A DNA stretch of 64,000 nt from Rhizobium viscosum (lineage in GTDB: Bacteria; Pseudomonadota; Alphaproteobacteria; Rhizobiales; Rhizobiaceae), in contig NZ_JADBEC010000001.1 in assembly GCF_014873945.1 (NCBI RefSeq), positions 3,799,001-3,863,000 on the forward strand. The letters are read 5' to 3'. Position 1 is the first letter of the stretch. Each line of letters opens with the position of its first letter. The notes beneath the pieces were generated by a model. The model ran no database searches. It was not told the DNA's origin and saw only the letters and a program-made list of their open reading frames with translations. Both the position numbers and the translations under genes were made by a program. Shown one piece after another: positions 24,681-33,259 of this stretch.

Positions 24681-25187
24681 TCATTCGATCTGCTCATCCA
24701 GTTGCCGAGCGACGGTTTCATAGTGGCGGGACGAGGCGGCATTCCCCTGTTTGGCGTAGAGGCCGGCAACTTCGCGGGCGGCCTTCGCGGCTGCGCGGAA
24801 CGCGTCAAGCCTGACCTGAGGGTCGAGTTCCGCATCCTCGCCGATATCGCCATCCTTAAACTTGCCGACGCGATAGCCTTCGTCGTCGATCACGCCGATG
24901 ACGGGCATCCCGGCCTGCATGTCCCCGTAAAAGGCAGGGCCGGCGCGATCGCCGTCGCGGCGGCGCAGCATTCCCGGTCCGGACGCCTTGTTATCGGGGC
25001 AAGCGCCGGTCCAGTATGTCGGACCTGCCGTCAGGGACACGGGAGAGACGAATTCGCAATGGCTGGCCGGATCCTTGGACCACGCCAGGCCGCCCGCCGG
25101 GTCCTGCGCCTGCAGAGGGGACGCGCACCACAGGGATGCGACGACTGCAAGGGCGGGCGCGGCCATCGGTGATTTTCGCTGCTGCAA
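24681..25187 (-). CDS. Secreted small protein with MORN-like segment
   Basis: A 168-aa exported protein. A TTG start at 25187 is chosen because GGGAG lies 8 nt upstream and it provides the basic n-region (MQQRKSP) of the signal peptide; an in-frame ATG at 25166 would lack it. The mature part has CEFVSPVSLTAGPTYWTGACPDN-like strands with two Cys, then a Gly-rich turn region resembling one MORN repeat, and an acidic helical C-terminus (ARQLDEQIE). Function is unknown. Confidence 0.6.
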   Translation of the reverse strand: MQQRKSPMAAPALAVVASLWCASPLQAQDPAGGLAWSKDPASHCEFVSPVSLTAGPTYWTGACPDNKASGPGMLRRRDGDRAGPAFYGDMQAGMPVIGVIDDEGYRVGKFKDGDIGEDAELDPQVRLDAFRAAAKAAREVAGLYAKQGNAASSRHYETVARQLDEQIE

Positions 25188-25355
25188 CTCTGTGTCTCCC
25201 TTTTCTGATCTCTGGCGTCACTCCATCCCACGGCTCCGGCCAAATTTCCAGCCGGGCTTGCGGCGAGCGACAGCCTTTTGCCACTGATTTCAAGAGCATG
25301 ACATGATGCAGAGCTTGCCGCGCCTGCGGCGCTCGGCCAGTCGCAGATCCGCCCC

Positions 25356-27491
25356 TCAGGCAGAGCGGGAAAGCTCCTTCAGTGCGTGGGCCGCGCTGTG
25401 GTAGCGTTCGACGAGCGCGCTGAATTCCGCCGCCTTCATGCCGCGGATGCCCATTGCCCCGATCGTGACAACACGTTGTTTGCGGTCGATCTTGCTGTAA
25501 ATCGCCCGCCGCTTCTTTGCGGGAAGAGAGGCGGATGGAGCCAGCCAGAGGCGCAGCGCGAAGCGGTTGGAGGCAAAGACCTGATGGGCGTGGATATCGG
25601 TCCAGGCAACCGGCCCATCGAGCATCGAGGCCCGCAACCCCGCGGGCGTCAGGATCATGAGGGGTTGGGCGGCCGACTTGTGAAGATAGAGCGCATACAG
25701 GCCGCAAATGACGACGCCGGCTGCGGCAATGCCGGATACCAACGCCCTGGCGAAATAATCCTGTGCGAAGCCGATCTCCGCCGCAAAGACCGTCACCATC
25801 AACCCGAAGCCTGCAAAAATGGCCGCAACGATCGCCATCGTCCAGATCATGGGCCTGACATTGTCGTAGAGGATCGTTTCGCCGGGTGCGGCGGCGGCAA
25901 GTGCTTCGAGCGCCTGTCGGCGGGCCGTGTGCAGGTTGCGCACCTCTTCCAGGTAGTCGCCGCTCAGTTGCCGGCAAAGTGCTTTCCAATCCGGGAAGAG
26001 TTCGAAGGCGAATGTGAGGCCGGCTGGTTTCGGAGCGCGCGTGGCGATGCCGAGCAGCCGGTCATCGGCTGTCAGTCCCATTGCCTGAATGCGCTGGAGG
26101 GTCGGCGGATGCGTATCGGTCGGATGCGGCTGCCGATCTTCGAGCAGGGAGACCGGATCGGACCAGCCGTGGGCACGAACGAGATCCGAAGTCTCGGCAA
26201 CCAGGTCAGGTGCCGGCTCCGAATTTTCCGCAGCCGGCACCCGATCGGCGGCAAGGCTGAAGACGTGATCGAGAGCTGGAGGGATCAGCCCGGTTCTGAT
26301 GAGGGCAGAGGCGGCGCCAACGACGGAGCTGGACCGCGCACCGTTTCGGTCGGCATCGAATTCGCGAATGCGGCTCCAATGGTTCACCGCATGGTCGAAC
26401 TGCTGAAGGGCATGAAAGCCCAGCATGGCTGCCGGATACAGGACGAAGCTGCCGCCGTCGCCACGCTGCAGGGCTGAAAGCGATCGCCAGAGGCCGGCAT
26501 AGATCGGCGTGAACCTCTGGCTGTAGAGCGTGTCCCTGCCGGAAAAATGCGCCAGTTCGTGGCCGATGATCGCAGCCACTTCCGGCTCGTCGAGCAGGTC
26601 GAGATAGGGAGCGGGCAGGTAGAGTGTTCGCCCGCGGATGACTTCGCCTTCCGGCAGCAGCCGAAGTTCGCTCTCGGTGACGAAGAAGCCCTTGGTGAGG
26701 CCGACGACAACGGTGTCCGGCCGCACGGCGTCCTGCCGGTCGGCAAGGTCGCGAACGAAGCGGAAAAGCCCGGGCGCATCGGGCTCTTCTATCCTGCGCC
26801 CGAAAACATCCATCGGCTGGACGACGAAAAGCGCAAAGACGTTCTTGAGGCCGCGCAATGCAAGGAAGGCGCTGTAGGCGGCCAGTCCGGCCAGCATCAG
26901 GGCGAGGACGAAGAGCCTGGCGCTGCCGGCCGAGAAGTCCGCCCAGAGGCCCATGCTGATCGCCTCGAACAGGGCCGCACAGACGATGCCGATGCAGAAG
27001 CCGATGACGAGGGCTGCGAGGATGAAAGGCAGTATGACGCGCAGGCGCCCGAAACTTGCGATCAGCTGCTCCTGGGATCTCCGCGCCCTCGAACCGCTGA
27101 CAGCAGCGGTGGCAAGCCCGAGGATGCCGCTGGCGAAGGCAAGGATCGCGCCGCCCATCGTGCCCCAGGCAAGCGGCCGGCGGATCGGGGAAATCTCCAG
27201 ATCCTCTTCCGCCTGCTTCAGCGCCGCCCCGATTTGCCAGACGGCGGCCGTCGCCGAAAGCGTCTTTTGCCCCGCTGCCGTCTGGAAGGTCAGCATGGTC
27301 ATCGGCTCGGTGGCGGCGATTTTCTTGATCTCGGCCAGCGTTGCTTTGAGCTCTTGCAACTGTTCCTGCGATTGCGCCGCCGTCCCGGCGGCTCGCTCGG
27401 CCTGCCATAGCCCGAGACCGAAGAGCAGAGACGGAACAAGGACCAGCCAGATCACAAGGCTCATACTGTGAGGAATCTTGAATTTCCGCAT
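25356..27491 (-). CDS. Membrane-bound M48-family zinc metalloprotease
   Basis: A 711-aa membrane protease. It has an N-terminal helix (residues 9-28), a helical/coiled segment to residue 105, four membrane helices to residue about 225, then the M48 catalytic domain: zinc site HELAH (311-315) and the downstream Glu in EFDAD (377-381). A C-terminal membrane region (about 555-610) is followed by a PH-like or soluble tail. This is longer than HtpX (about 290 aa), so it carries extra domains. The ATG at 27491 has GGGAGG. Such proteins act in envelope quality control. No operon partner is apparent. Confidence 0.85.
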   Translation of the reverse strand: MRKFKIPHSMSLVIWLVLVPSLLFGLGLWQAERAAGTAAQSQEQLQELKATLAEIKKIAATEPMTMLTFQTAAGQKTLSATAAVWQIGAALKQAEEDLEISPIRRPLAWGTMGGAILAFASGILGLATAAVSGSRARRSQEQLIASFGRLRVILPFILAALVIGFCIGIVCAALFEAISMGLWADFSAGSARLFVLALMLAGLAAYSAFLALRGLKNVFALFVVQPMDVFGRRIEEPDAPGLFRFVRDLADRQDAVRPDTVVVGLTKGFFVTESELRLLPEGEVIRGRTLYLPAPYLDLLDEPEVAAIIGHELAHFSGRDTLYSQRFTPIYAGLWRSLSALQRGDGGSFVLYPAAMLGFHALQQFDHAVNHWSRIREFDADRNGARSSSVVGAASALIRTGLIPPALDHVFSLAADRVPAAENSEPAPDLVAETSDLVRAHGWSDPVSLLEDRQPHPTDTHPPTLQRIQAMGLTADDRLLGIATRAPKPAGLTFAFELFPDWKALCRQLSGDYLEEVRNLHTARRQALEALAAAAPGETILYDNVRPMIWTMAIVAAIFAGFGLMVTVFAAEIGFAQDYFARALVSGIAAAGVVICGLYALYLHKSAAQPLMILTPAGLRASMLDGPVAWTDIHAHQVFASNRFALRLWLAPSASLPAKKRRAIYSKIDRKQRVVTIGAMGIRGMKAAEFSALVERYHSAAHALKELSRSA

Positions 27492-27715
27492 TGTCCCTCC
27501 CGATCGGGTGCCCGGCCATCAATAAAGTGCTCAGGAATTATTCCCGTATCAATTGTAGGGCAAGCGGCTGAGATCAGCGGCCTTACAAAAATCGACGTTC
27601 GATCGAGCGCAATGCAACTTACGGCTGTCCAGATTTCTATCAGGAGATTTCGTGATATAATTCCACTCTACGACGGATTATCCGCCGTGGCGTTGCGTGC
27701 ACGGAGACTTGTCCC

Positions 27716-29122
27716 ATGAGCGAAGTGGACGTTCTTTTTACCGCTTTGCGTCAGGCGGCTGACCCACAGACCGTCGAATGCATCGAGCATGTCGTCAAGC
27801 ATGGCGCCGGTCGCGATCTCAACCGCATCAATGCGCTGGCCTTCGCCAAAGCCCATTATCTCGATGAAGAGAAGGTGATCGCGGCGTTTCTGCATGCCGC
27901 CCGCATCGGCGCATTCGAGATGACCTGGAATGTGCTCTGTCCAGGATGCGGCGGCGTGCTCGACACCGGCGCGACGCTGAAAGCGGTCGACCGGGACGCC
28001 TATCATTGCGCGCTCTGTGCGGCCGGATACGAGCCGACGCTCGACGAGATGGTCGAGGTCACCTTCACGATCAGTCCGCGCGTGCGCCGGATCGCTGCCC
28101 ACGATCCCGACCGGTTGCCGCCGCTCGAATATTACCGGCAGATCTTCTTCTCGTCCGGGGTCGACCTGCCCGACGATCTCGAGGAAAAGTTTGCGCGCAT
28201 CCTGCTCGAAATGGTCGAGCTGGACCCCGGCGAGCGAGCCTTCGTCTCGCTGCAACTGCCGGCGGAATTCATCATCATCTTCGATGCGGTGACGCATTCG
28301 GCGCAGTTCATCGATGTGCAGGGCGAGCCGACCGGCGAACGCCAGAACCTGTCGATGGTCCTGAGCCACGGTCATGCGCAGAATGAAACATTGACGCTGC
28401 GCCCCGGTCCGCTGCGCCTGACGCTGGAAAATCACACCGATCGCCGCGTGCTGCCGAATGTCTGCATCGCGTCAGACGAGATGCACGACATCCTCGGCCA
28501 CAGGCGGCCGTTCCTGACGGCCAAGCGCCTGCTGACCAATCAGAGTTTTCGCGACATCTACCGCACCGATACGCTCGACGTCGACCAGCGCCTGAAGATC
28601 ACCAGCCTGACCTTCCTCTTCACCGACCTGCGCGGCTCGACCGCTCTCTACGAGCGCGTGGGCGATCTCGCCGCTTTCGATCTGGTGCGCACGCATTTCC
28701 GTGTCCTGCACGAGATCGTCGCCACCGAGGCAGGTGCCGTGGTCAAGACCATCGGCGATGCGGTGATGGCGACCTTCCCGAGCCCGGACCACGCGGTCGC
28801 GGCAGCCCTCAGGATGCGCGAAGCAATGATGCGGCTAAACGCTGAACGCGGAGCTGAGGATCTGCTCCTGAAGATCGGCATCCACGAGGGGCCATGCCTT
28901 GCCGTCAGCATGAACGACCGGCAGGACTATTTCGGCCAGACCGTCAACATCGCCTCGCGCGTGCAGGAGCTGGCCGAACCGCATGTGATCCTCACGACGG
29001 AGGCGGTGGTCGGCAATGAGCAGGTTTCGGAGATGTTGCGTGACAGCGGCGTCACCTCGGCCTCCCGTATGGAGGAGCTTCAGGGTATCGCGCGCGAGGT
29101 GAGGATTTTCGCGCTGTCGTAA
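27716..29122 (+). CDS. Class III adenylate/guanylate cyclase with N-terminal zinc ribbon (DUF5939-like)
   Basis: A 468-aa cytosolic cyclase. The N-terminal region (residues 1-285, DUF5939-like) contains a zinc ribbon, CPGC (75-78) and CALC (98-101), and a beta-rich part. The catalytic domain begins near residue 295: FTDLRGS (metal Asp304), KTIGDAVMA (Lys344, metal Asp348) and GQTVNIASRVQ (transition-state Asn and Arg). All catalytic positions are present. The zinc ribbon suggests a soluble sensing function. cAMP is the likeliest product, but substrate specificity was not tested here. Confidence 0.9.
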   Translation: MSEVDVLFTALRQAADPQTVECIEHVVKHGAGRDLNRINALAFAKAHYLDEEKVIAAFLHAARIGAFEMTWNVLCPGCGGVLDTGATLKAVDRDAYHCALCAAGYEPTLDEMVEVTFTISPRVRRIAAHDPDRLPPLEYYRQIFFSSGVDLPDDLEEKFARILLEMVELDPGERAFVSLQLPAEFIIIFDAVTHSAQFIDVQGEPTGERQNLSMVLSHGHAQNETLTLRPGPLRLTLENHTDRRVLPNVCIASDEMHDILGHRRPFLTAKRLLTNQSFRDIYRTDTLDVDQRLKITSLTFLFTDLRGSTALYERVGDLAAFDLVRTHFRVLHEIVATEAGAVVKTIGDAVMATFPSPDHAVAAALRMREAMMRLNAERGAEDLLLKIGIHEGPCLAVSMNDRQDYFGQTVNIASRVQELAEPHVILTTEAVVGNEQVSEMLRDSGVTSASRMEELQGIAREVRIFALS

Positions 29123-29181
29123 AGGGCCGGACGTTTCAGGTCGTGCGGGCTCGCGAGCAGTGAAACGGCCGCGAACGAGAC

Positions 29182-29241
29182 AAGGCCGCAGAAGAGAAGG
29201 CCGCAGAAGAGAAGGCCGCAGAAGAGAAGGGCGCAGATGAT
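29182..29241 (+). repeat. 15-bp tandem repeat (four units) at a start codon
   Basis: Units AAGGCCGCAGAAGAG at 29182, 29197 and 29212 are identical. The fourth (29227-29241) is diverged, and its end contains the ATG of the next gene. Each unit carries an AAGG-like Shine-Dalgarno core, so unit number could set start spacing. Confidence 0.9.
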
Positions 29242-29911
29242 GAATATGCCTGCGAGCTCCATCTTCGACGACCTCGATCCCGGCGATGCCCTCGGCGAGG
29301 TGCTTTTCGGGCTGATCATGGCGCTGACATGGACGGTCGGTTCTCGGCTCGTGCTGGACGAGGAAGGATTGGATGTCCGCAGCCTCGTCGTTGCGACAAT
29401 CGGAGGCAACGTTGCCTGGGGCATCATTGACGCCGTCCTGTTCATCCTGGGGACGACATTTTACAGGAGCAGACGTCTTCGGCTGTTTCGGCAGATCAGG
29501 GCGGCCAGGGACGAAGCCACTGCGCTCGCCGTCCTCACAAAGGAGTTTCCGGTCGAAGGGGCACCGCTTTCGGCAAAACCCGCCGATGCGGAGGCGCTGT
29601 ATCGCTCGCTGCTTGCGCTCACACGTCGCTCTGAGCCGGTAAAACTGTCCCTGACGAAATCCGATCTCAGCGCTGCGGTCGCAATCTTTCTGCTGGTCTC
29701 GGCCACCGCGCTTCCCGCCGTCATCCCTTTCTTTCTGATCGACCATGCCAACTTGGCGCTGAGGGCGAGCAACCTGTTTCTGATCGTCCTGCTGTTCGTG
29801 ACGGGTTATGCATGGGCAGGTTTTTCAGGTGGCCGGCCGTTTTATGCAGGTATGGCGATGACCTGCCTTGGATTATTCCTGGTCGCAATCGCGATCGCCC
29901 TCGGCGGCTGA
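29237..29911 (+). CDS. VIT1/CCC1-like membrane protein
   Basis: A 224-aa membrane protein with helices near residues 18-35, 45-70, 140-160, 165-185 and 195-220. The N-terminal DALGEVLFGLIMALTWTVGS and IGGNVAWGIIDAVLFILG resemble the ferrous-iron/manganese transporters of the VIT1/CCC1 family, but a canonical metal-binding Glu cluster is only partly visible. It starts at tandem ATG codons (29237 and 29240) at the end of a 15-bp repeat array. Transport function is inferred. Confidence 0.65.
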   Translation: MMNMPASSIFDDLDPGDALGEVLFGLIMALTWTVGSRLVLDEEGLDVRSLVVATIGGNVAWGIIDAVLFILGTTFYRSRRLRLFRQIRAARDEATALAVLTKEFPVEGAPLSAKPADAEALYRSLLALTRRSEPVKLSLTKSDLSAAVAIFLLVSATALPAVIPFFLIDHANLALRASNLFLIVLLFVTGYAWAGFSGGRPFYAGMAMTCLGLFLVAIAIALGG

Positions 29912-30113
29912 TGGGATGAACGTCCGACGCCGGGCCTTGAGATAAAAAACTCAACGCAAAATCGTTGCTTTTCTCAAATCGAGAGCCGATGCAACTGACT
30001 TATTGCAATCTTTGCGTTTGAATTGTAGCTCTTTCTCATGCGAAACGACTGTCGTTCTGAAGCGGTAGCGAGTCGCCGCCGCTCTGGCAGAAAGTAGAAA
30101 TGGGGGCATTTCG

Positions 30114-30545
30114 ATGGGGTTTACTGAAGCTGTTCGGACTGTACTGACGCAGAAATACATAACTTTCTCAGGCCGGGCTTCCCGCTCGGAATATTGGTGG
30201 TTTCAGCTGTTCAACTGGCTGGTCGGTGTCGTATTTTCAGTTCTGGGTATTTTGACGGGTGGAAATGGTGTTCCGTCACTGACCAACTTCTTCTCGATTA
30301 TCGGCGGATTGTATGCGCTCGCAACTATCCTGCCGATGATCGCCCTCATGGTTCGCCGCTTTCATGATCGCAATATTTCCGGCTGGTGGATCCTCGGGCT
30401 GATCGTTTTGTGTTTCGTTCCGTTGATCAACATAATCGCAATCATCACCATGATCGTGATTACCGTGCTCAGGGGCACGGAAGGCCCGAACAAGTTCGGC
30501 CAGGATCCGTTGCGTCCTGAGGTAAGGGCGGAGGTTTTTGCCTAG
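30114..30545 (+). CDS. DUF805 membrane protein, copy 1
   Basis: A 143-aa inner-membrane protein with three or four helices (about residues 30-50, 55-75, 95-125). It has the DUF805 signature: FSGRASRSEYWWFQLF near the start and RRFHDRNISGWW in the middle, and GPNKFGQDPL near the end. Function of DUF805 is unknown. It lies upstream of a second DUF805 gene and a MoxR cluster in the same direction. Confidence 0.85.
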   Translation: MGFTEAVRTVLTQKYITFSGRASRSEYWWFQLFNWLVGVVFSVLGILTGGNGVPSLTNFFSIIGGLYALATILPMIALMVRRFHDRNISGWWILGLIVLCFVPLINIIAIITMIVITVLRGTEGPNKFGQDPLRPEVRAEVFA

Positions 30546-30787
30546 GGCGTTAGTTTACCTGCAATATCGGCTTACCGAGAGCTCCGTTCCCGGCAAATCC
30601 GTCTCGCTTGACGGCGATGCGGAAAATCAACGCAAGATCGTCATTTTCGTGAAAGGGCGAGCCGATACAACTGTATCGCTGCAATCTCCGCGTTTGAATT
30701 GTAGCTCTTTTCATGAGGAACGGCTTTCGTGCCAGTTGAGTGGCGAGTTGCCGGCACGCTTGCAGCATGTTGAAATGGGGAATTTCA

Positions 30788-31234
30788 ATGGGGTTTAAAG
30801 AATCTGTCAGGACCGTTTTGACGCAGAAATATATAACCTTTTCCGGTCGGGCCTCCCGGTCGGAATATTGGTGGTTTCAGCTGTTCTTCTGGGCGGTACT
30901 GATTGTGCTTTTTGCGCTGTACGTTGTGGTCTCCGACGTGGCGCGTGGACCTGACGAATCCCCGTCAATCTCTAATGTTGTGGTCGTCGTCATGGGGCTG
31001 TTTATTCTTGCAACATTCTTGCCGCATACGGCCCTTCAGATTCGCCGTTTCCATGATCGCAACACGTCCGGTTGGTTGTATCTCGCGGCGTTGATCTTAA
31101 GCTTTATTCCCCTTTTGGGTCGCGGCGTAATCGGCGGAATTATTGCTCTTTCGTCGTTCAAGGGCACGGTAGGTCCGAACAAATACGGGCCGGACCCGCT
31201 GCGGCCCGAGATGAGAGCGGAGGTTTTTGCCTGA
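30788..31234 (+). CDS. DUF805 membrane protein, copy 2
   Basis: A 148-aa paralogue of the preceding gene. It shares FSGRASRSEYWWFQLF, IRRFHDRNTSGW and GPNKYGPDPLRPE, while the central loop and helices differ. The start MGFKESVR at 30788 is supported by alignment with copy 1. Its stop TGA overlaps the proposed CTG start of the next gene (CTGA), so it is the entry gene of the MoxR cluster. Confidence 0.85.
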   Translation: MGFKESVRTVLTQKYITFSGRASRSEYWWFQLFFWAVLIVLFALYVVVSDVARGPDESPSISNVVVVVMGLFILATFLPHTALQIRRFHDRNTSGWLYLAALILSFIPLLGRGVIGGIIALSSFKGTVGPNKYGPDPLRPEMRAEVFA

Positions 31235-31992
31235 GACGCATAGCCATTCGTCATGCCGGCTTGCTGGTGGCCCTGTCATTGGCCGCCTCGGCCCAATTTT
31301 CACCTGCGCTGGCGCAGGACGGCAGTAGTCAGCAGGGCGGGAAGGGCGACCGTCCCTTCAGCTCTGTCGGCAGCGAATATGCCACGCAATGCGCGCTGAA
31401 TGGCGTGCGCTGCAAGCTCACCTATGGTGATGGTTCCGAAAAGCGGAAGGCTGTGCCGGACGCGACGCTTTCGCGTGAGAATCGTTCGTTTTCCACGCAG
31501 GAGCCAGCCATCGGCGGTTCCGTGGGGGTCGTGCTGGTGCTTGTCGCCCTTGTCGTCGTCATTGGGCTTGCAATGTTTTTCGGCAACGGCGGCGTGCTGC
31601 TCTCATCTGCACCGCGTGACGTGAAGAAGCGGCAGGGGGAGGCGCCGGAGAGCTGGCGCACATCGGATGCCGGGACCGAGGAAAGGCCCAATGATGTCCT
31701 GCAGCGCATTGCCGCCATGGCGGATCGCCGGCAGGCGCTGGTGCTTTTGCTGCGGCATTGCCTGCTGCACGCGGCCGATGTGACGGGAACACGACTTTTC
31801 CGCTCGGATACGGAGCGGGCGGTTTTTGCGCGTCTGCCGGCAACCATGCCCGATCGCGAGCGGCTGGAGAATCTGCTGAGCGAGGCGGAGCTCGTTCATT
31901 ATGGCGGTCGCCCAGTGCAGGAAGGGCATTTCAGTGCACTTCTGGTCTCGGCGCGGGCCTTGCTGTCGATAGGCAGGCTCAGCCATGCGTAA
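31231..31992 (+). CDS. DUF4129-domain exported/membrane protein (MoxR cluster)
   Basis: A 253-aa protein with a signal-like N-terminus (RRIAIRHAGLLVALSLAAS), a periplasmic Ser/Lys-rich segment with two Cys, one membrane helix (about residues 98-118) and a cytoplasmic DUF4129 domain ('LLRHCLLHAADVTGTRLF' to 'RPVQEGHFSALLVSARALL'). No ATG, GTG or TTG start is well placed. A CTG at 31231 is favoured because GGAGG lies 7 nt upstream and it overlaps the previous stop as CTGA. A TTG at 31261 is the alternative. DUF4129 proteins accompany MoxR/DUF58 genes. Confidence 0.7.
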   Translation: MRRIAIRHAGLLVALSLAASAQFSPALAQDGSSQQGGKGDRPFSSVGSEYATQCALNGVRCKLTYGDGSEKRKAVPDATLSRENRSFSTQEPAIGGSVGVVLVLVALVVVIGLAMFFGNGGVLLSSAPRDVKKRQGEAPESWRTSDAGTEERPNDVLQRIAAMADRRQALVLLLRHCLLHAADVTGTRLFRSDTERAVFARLPATMPDRERLENLLSEAELVHYGGRPVQEGHFSALLVSARALLSIGRLSHA

Positions 31993-33259
31993 GGCCGGCC
32001 CCATCCTGATCCTGCTAGCTTTGGTCGGGCTTGCGGCGCTGGCGTTTTTCGGGCTGTCGCGGGACAATGATTTCGATCATTCGCCGCTCGGCAACAAGGG
32101 GCTGCAGGTTTGGCTGGAAGCCAAGGGCATTCCCGTCGTTCGCTCCGATCCGCATGTCGTCAGGGCGGGTTCGGAGCTCTCGCTGCGCATCCTTTCCCTG
32201 CCGACATCAGAAGGAGCGGCTTCCACACCTGCGGAAGACGAAGAAAAGGGCAACGCGGGTTTTGAAGACTGGGCCTCCGAGGCGCTCAAGCAAGGGCTTC
32301 CAACGCTGATAGCAATGCCGAAATGGCGTGCCAGCCTCTTGAGGGACGGCATTGCCGGGCCATCGGATCTGCTGGATCTCTCTCTCCTGCAGGGCGAACT
32401 CGACAAGATCAATTTTTCGGGGCTTCGCCTGCAGCGCAACGGGCCGGTTTTCGAAAGCGAGCAGCTGGGCCTGAGCCCCGAACGGTCGGGCGAGGTTTCC
32501 CTTTATCAGGCACAGACCTTCGACCGAGCGAGCCTGCCAGAGGGATGCCGGCAGATCCTGGGCTTATCCTCGGGTGCGCTGATCATCCGGTGCGAGGACA
32601 ACGAATATGTCGATCTGCTGTCGGACCCGGATCTCCTGAACAATCATGGACTGGCGCTTGCCGAGAACGCCGGTTTTGCAATCCTGCTGATCAACAATCT
32701 GCGCGCCCTCAATGACAAGGGGCCTGTTTACCTCGATGCGACCGGGGCGCCGCTGGATGATACGAAACCCGAGGACGAGGGGCGCAGCTATGAGCGCTCC
32801 GGCTCCGATCTCAAGCGCTTCTTCGCCTATCCGCTCTCCATCATCTGGGGCACGCTCTTCGTCGTCGTGTCGATCTGCTTCTGGCGCGGGTTCTGGCGTT
32901 TCGGGCCGCCGCTGAAGGACGCATCGGGAAATATCGAGCTATCGAAATCTGCGGCGATCGAAGCAACGGCCCGCCTGCTTCGCCTGTCGGGCAATGACGG
33001 GCGGATGGTGTCGCAGTTCGTGCTCCATCTGCTTGCGGACAAGGCGCAATTGCTGTTCGGCCCCGGAGCCGGAAACGAGGCGGGCATAGATCGGCTGTTC
33101 AAACGCCTGGCGCGCCGCGACCATGCGGCGGCGCAGGCGCTGCATTCGTCGGCCCAGGCGCTGATCGACCGTGGGCATTTGATGAAATCTGCGGATCTGC
33201 ACCGCAATCTCGAGACATTCAGGAAATCGCTAGGGAGCGTCGACTTTGGATCTGGGTGA
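31985..33259 (+). CDS. DUF4350-domain membrane protein (MoxR cluster)
   Basis: A 424-aa protein with an N-terminal helix (residues 5-24), a large extracytoplasmic DUF4350-type domain containing SPLGNKGLQVWLEAKGIPV, and a second helix near residues 282-300 (SIIWGTLFVVVSICFWRGF). It overlaps the previous gene by 8 bp. The domain is common in MoxR-associated operons, where it is thought to act with the DUF58 protein in a membrane complex. Confidence 0.8.
   Translation: MRKAGPILILLALVGLAALAFFGLSRDNDFDHSPLGNKGLQVWLEAKGIPVVRSDPHVVRAGSELSLRILSLPTSEGAASTPAEDEEKGNAGFEDWASEALKQGLPTLIAMPKWRASLLRDGIAGPSDLLDLSLLQGELDKINFSGLRLQRNGPVFESEQLGLSPERSGEVSLYQAQTFDRASLPEGCRQILGLSSGALIIRCEDNEYVDLLSDPDLLNNHGLALAENAGFAILLINNLRALNDKGPVYLDATGAPLDDTKPEDEGRSYERSGSDLKRFFAYPLSIIWGTLFVVVSICFWRGFWRFGPPLKDASGNIELSKSAAIEATARLLRLSGNDGRMVSQFVLHLLADKAQLLFGPGAGNEAGIDRLFKRLARRDHAAAQALHSSAQALIDRGHLMKSADLHRNLETFRKSLGSVDFGSG

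Larger units (their letters stand above)
29940..31234 (+). repeat. Tandem duplication of a DUF805 gene with its upstream region
   Basis: Two direct copies of about 600-650 bp, offset by about 675 bp. The upstream segments share blocks such as GCGTTTGAATTGTAGCTCTT (30014 and 30690), and both genes start MGF.ESVRTVLTQKYITFSG-like and end AEVFA. The copies have diverged most in the middle of the protein. Confidence 0.85.

Noticed and set aside
29182..29241. Repeat array considered as a CRISPR
   Set aside because: The 15-bp units are directly joined with no spacers and no Cas genes are present.
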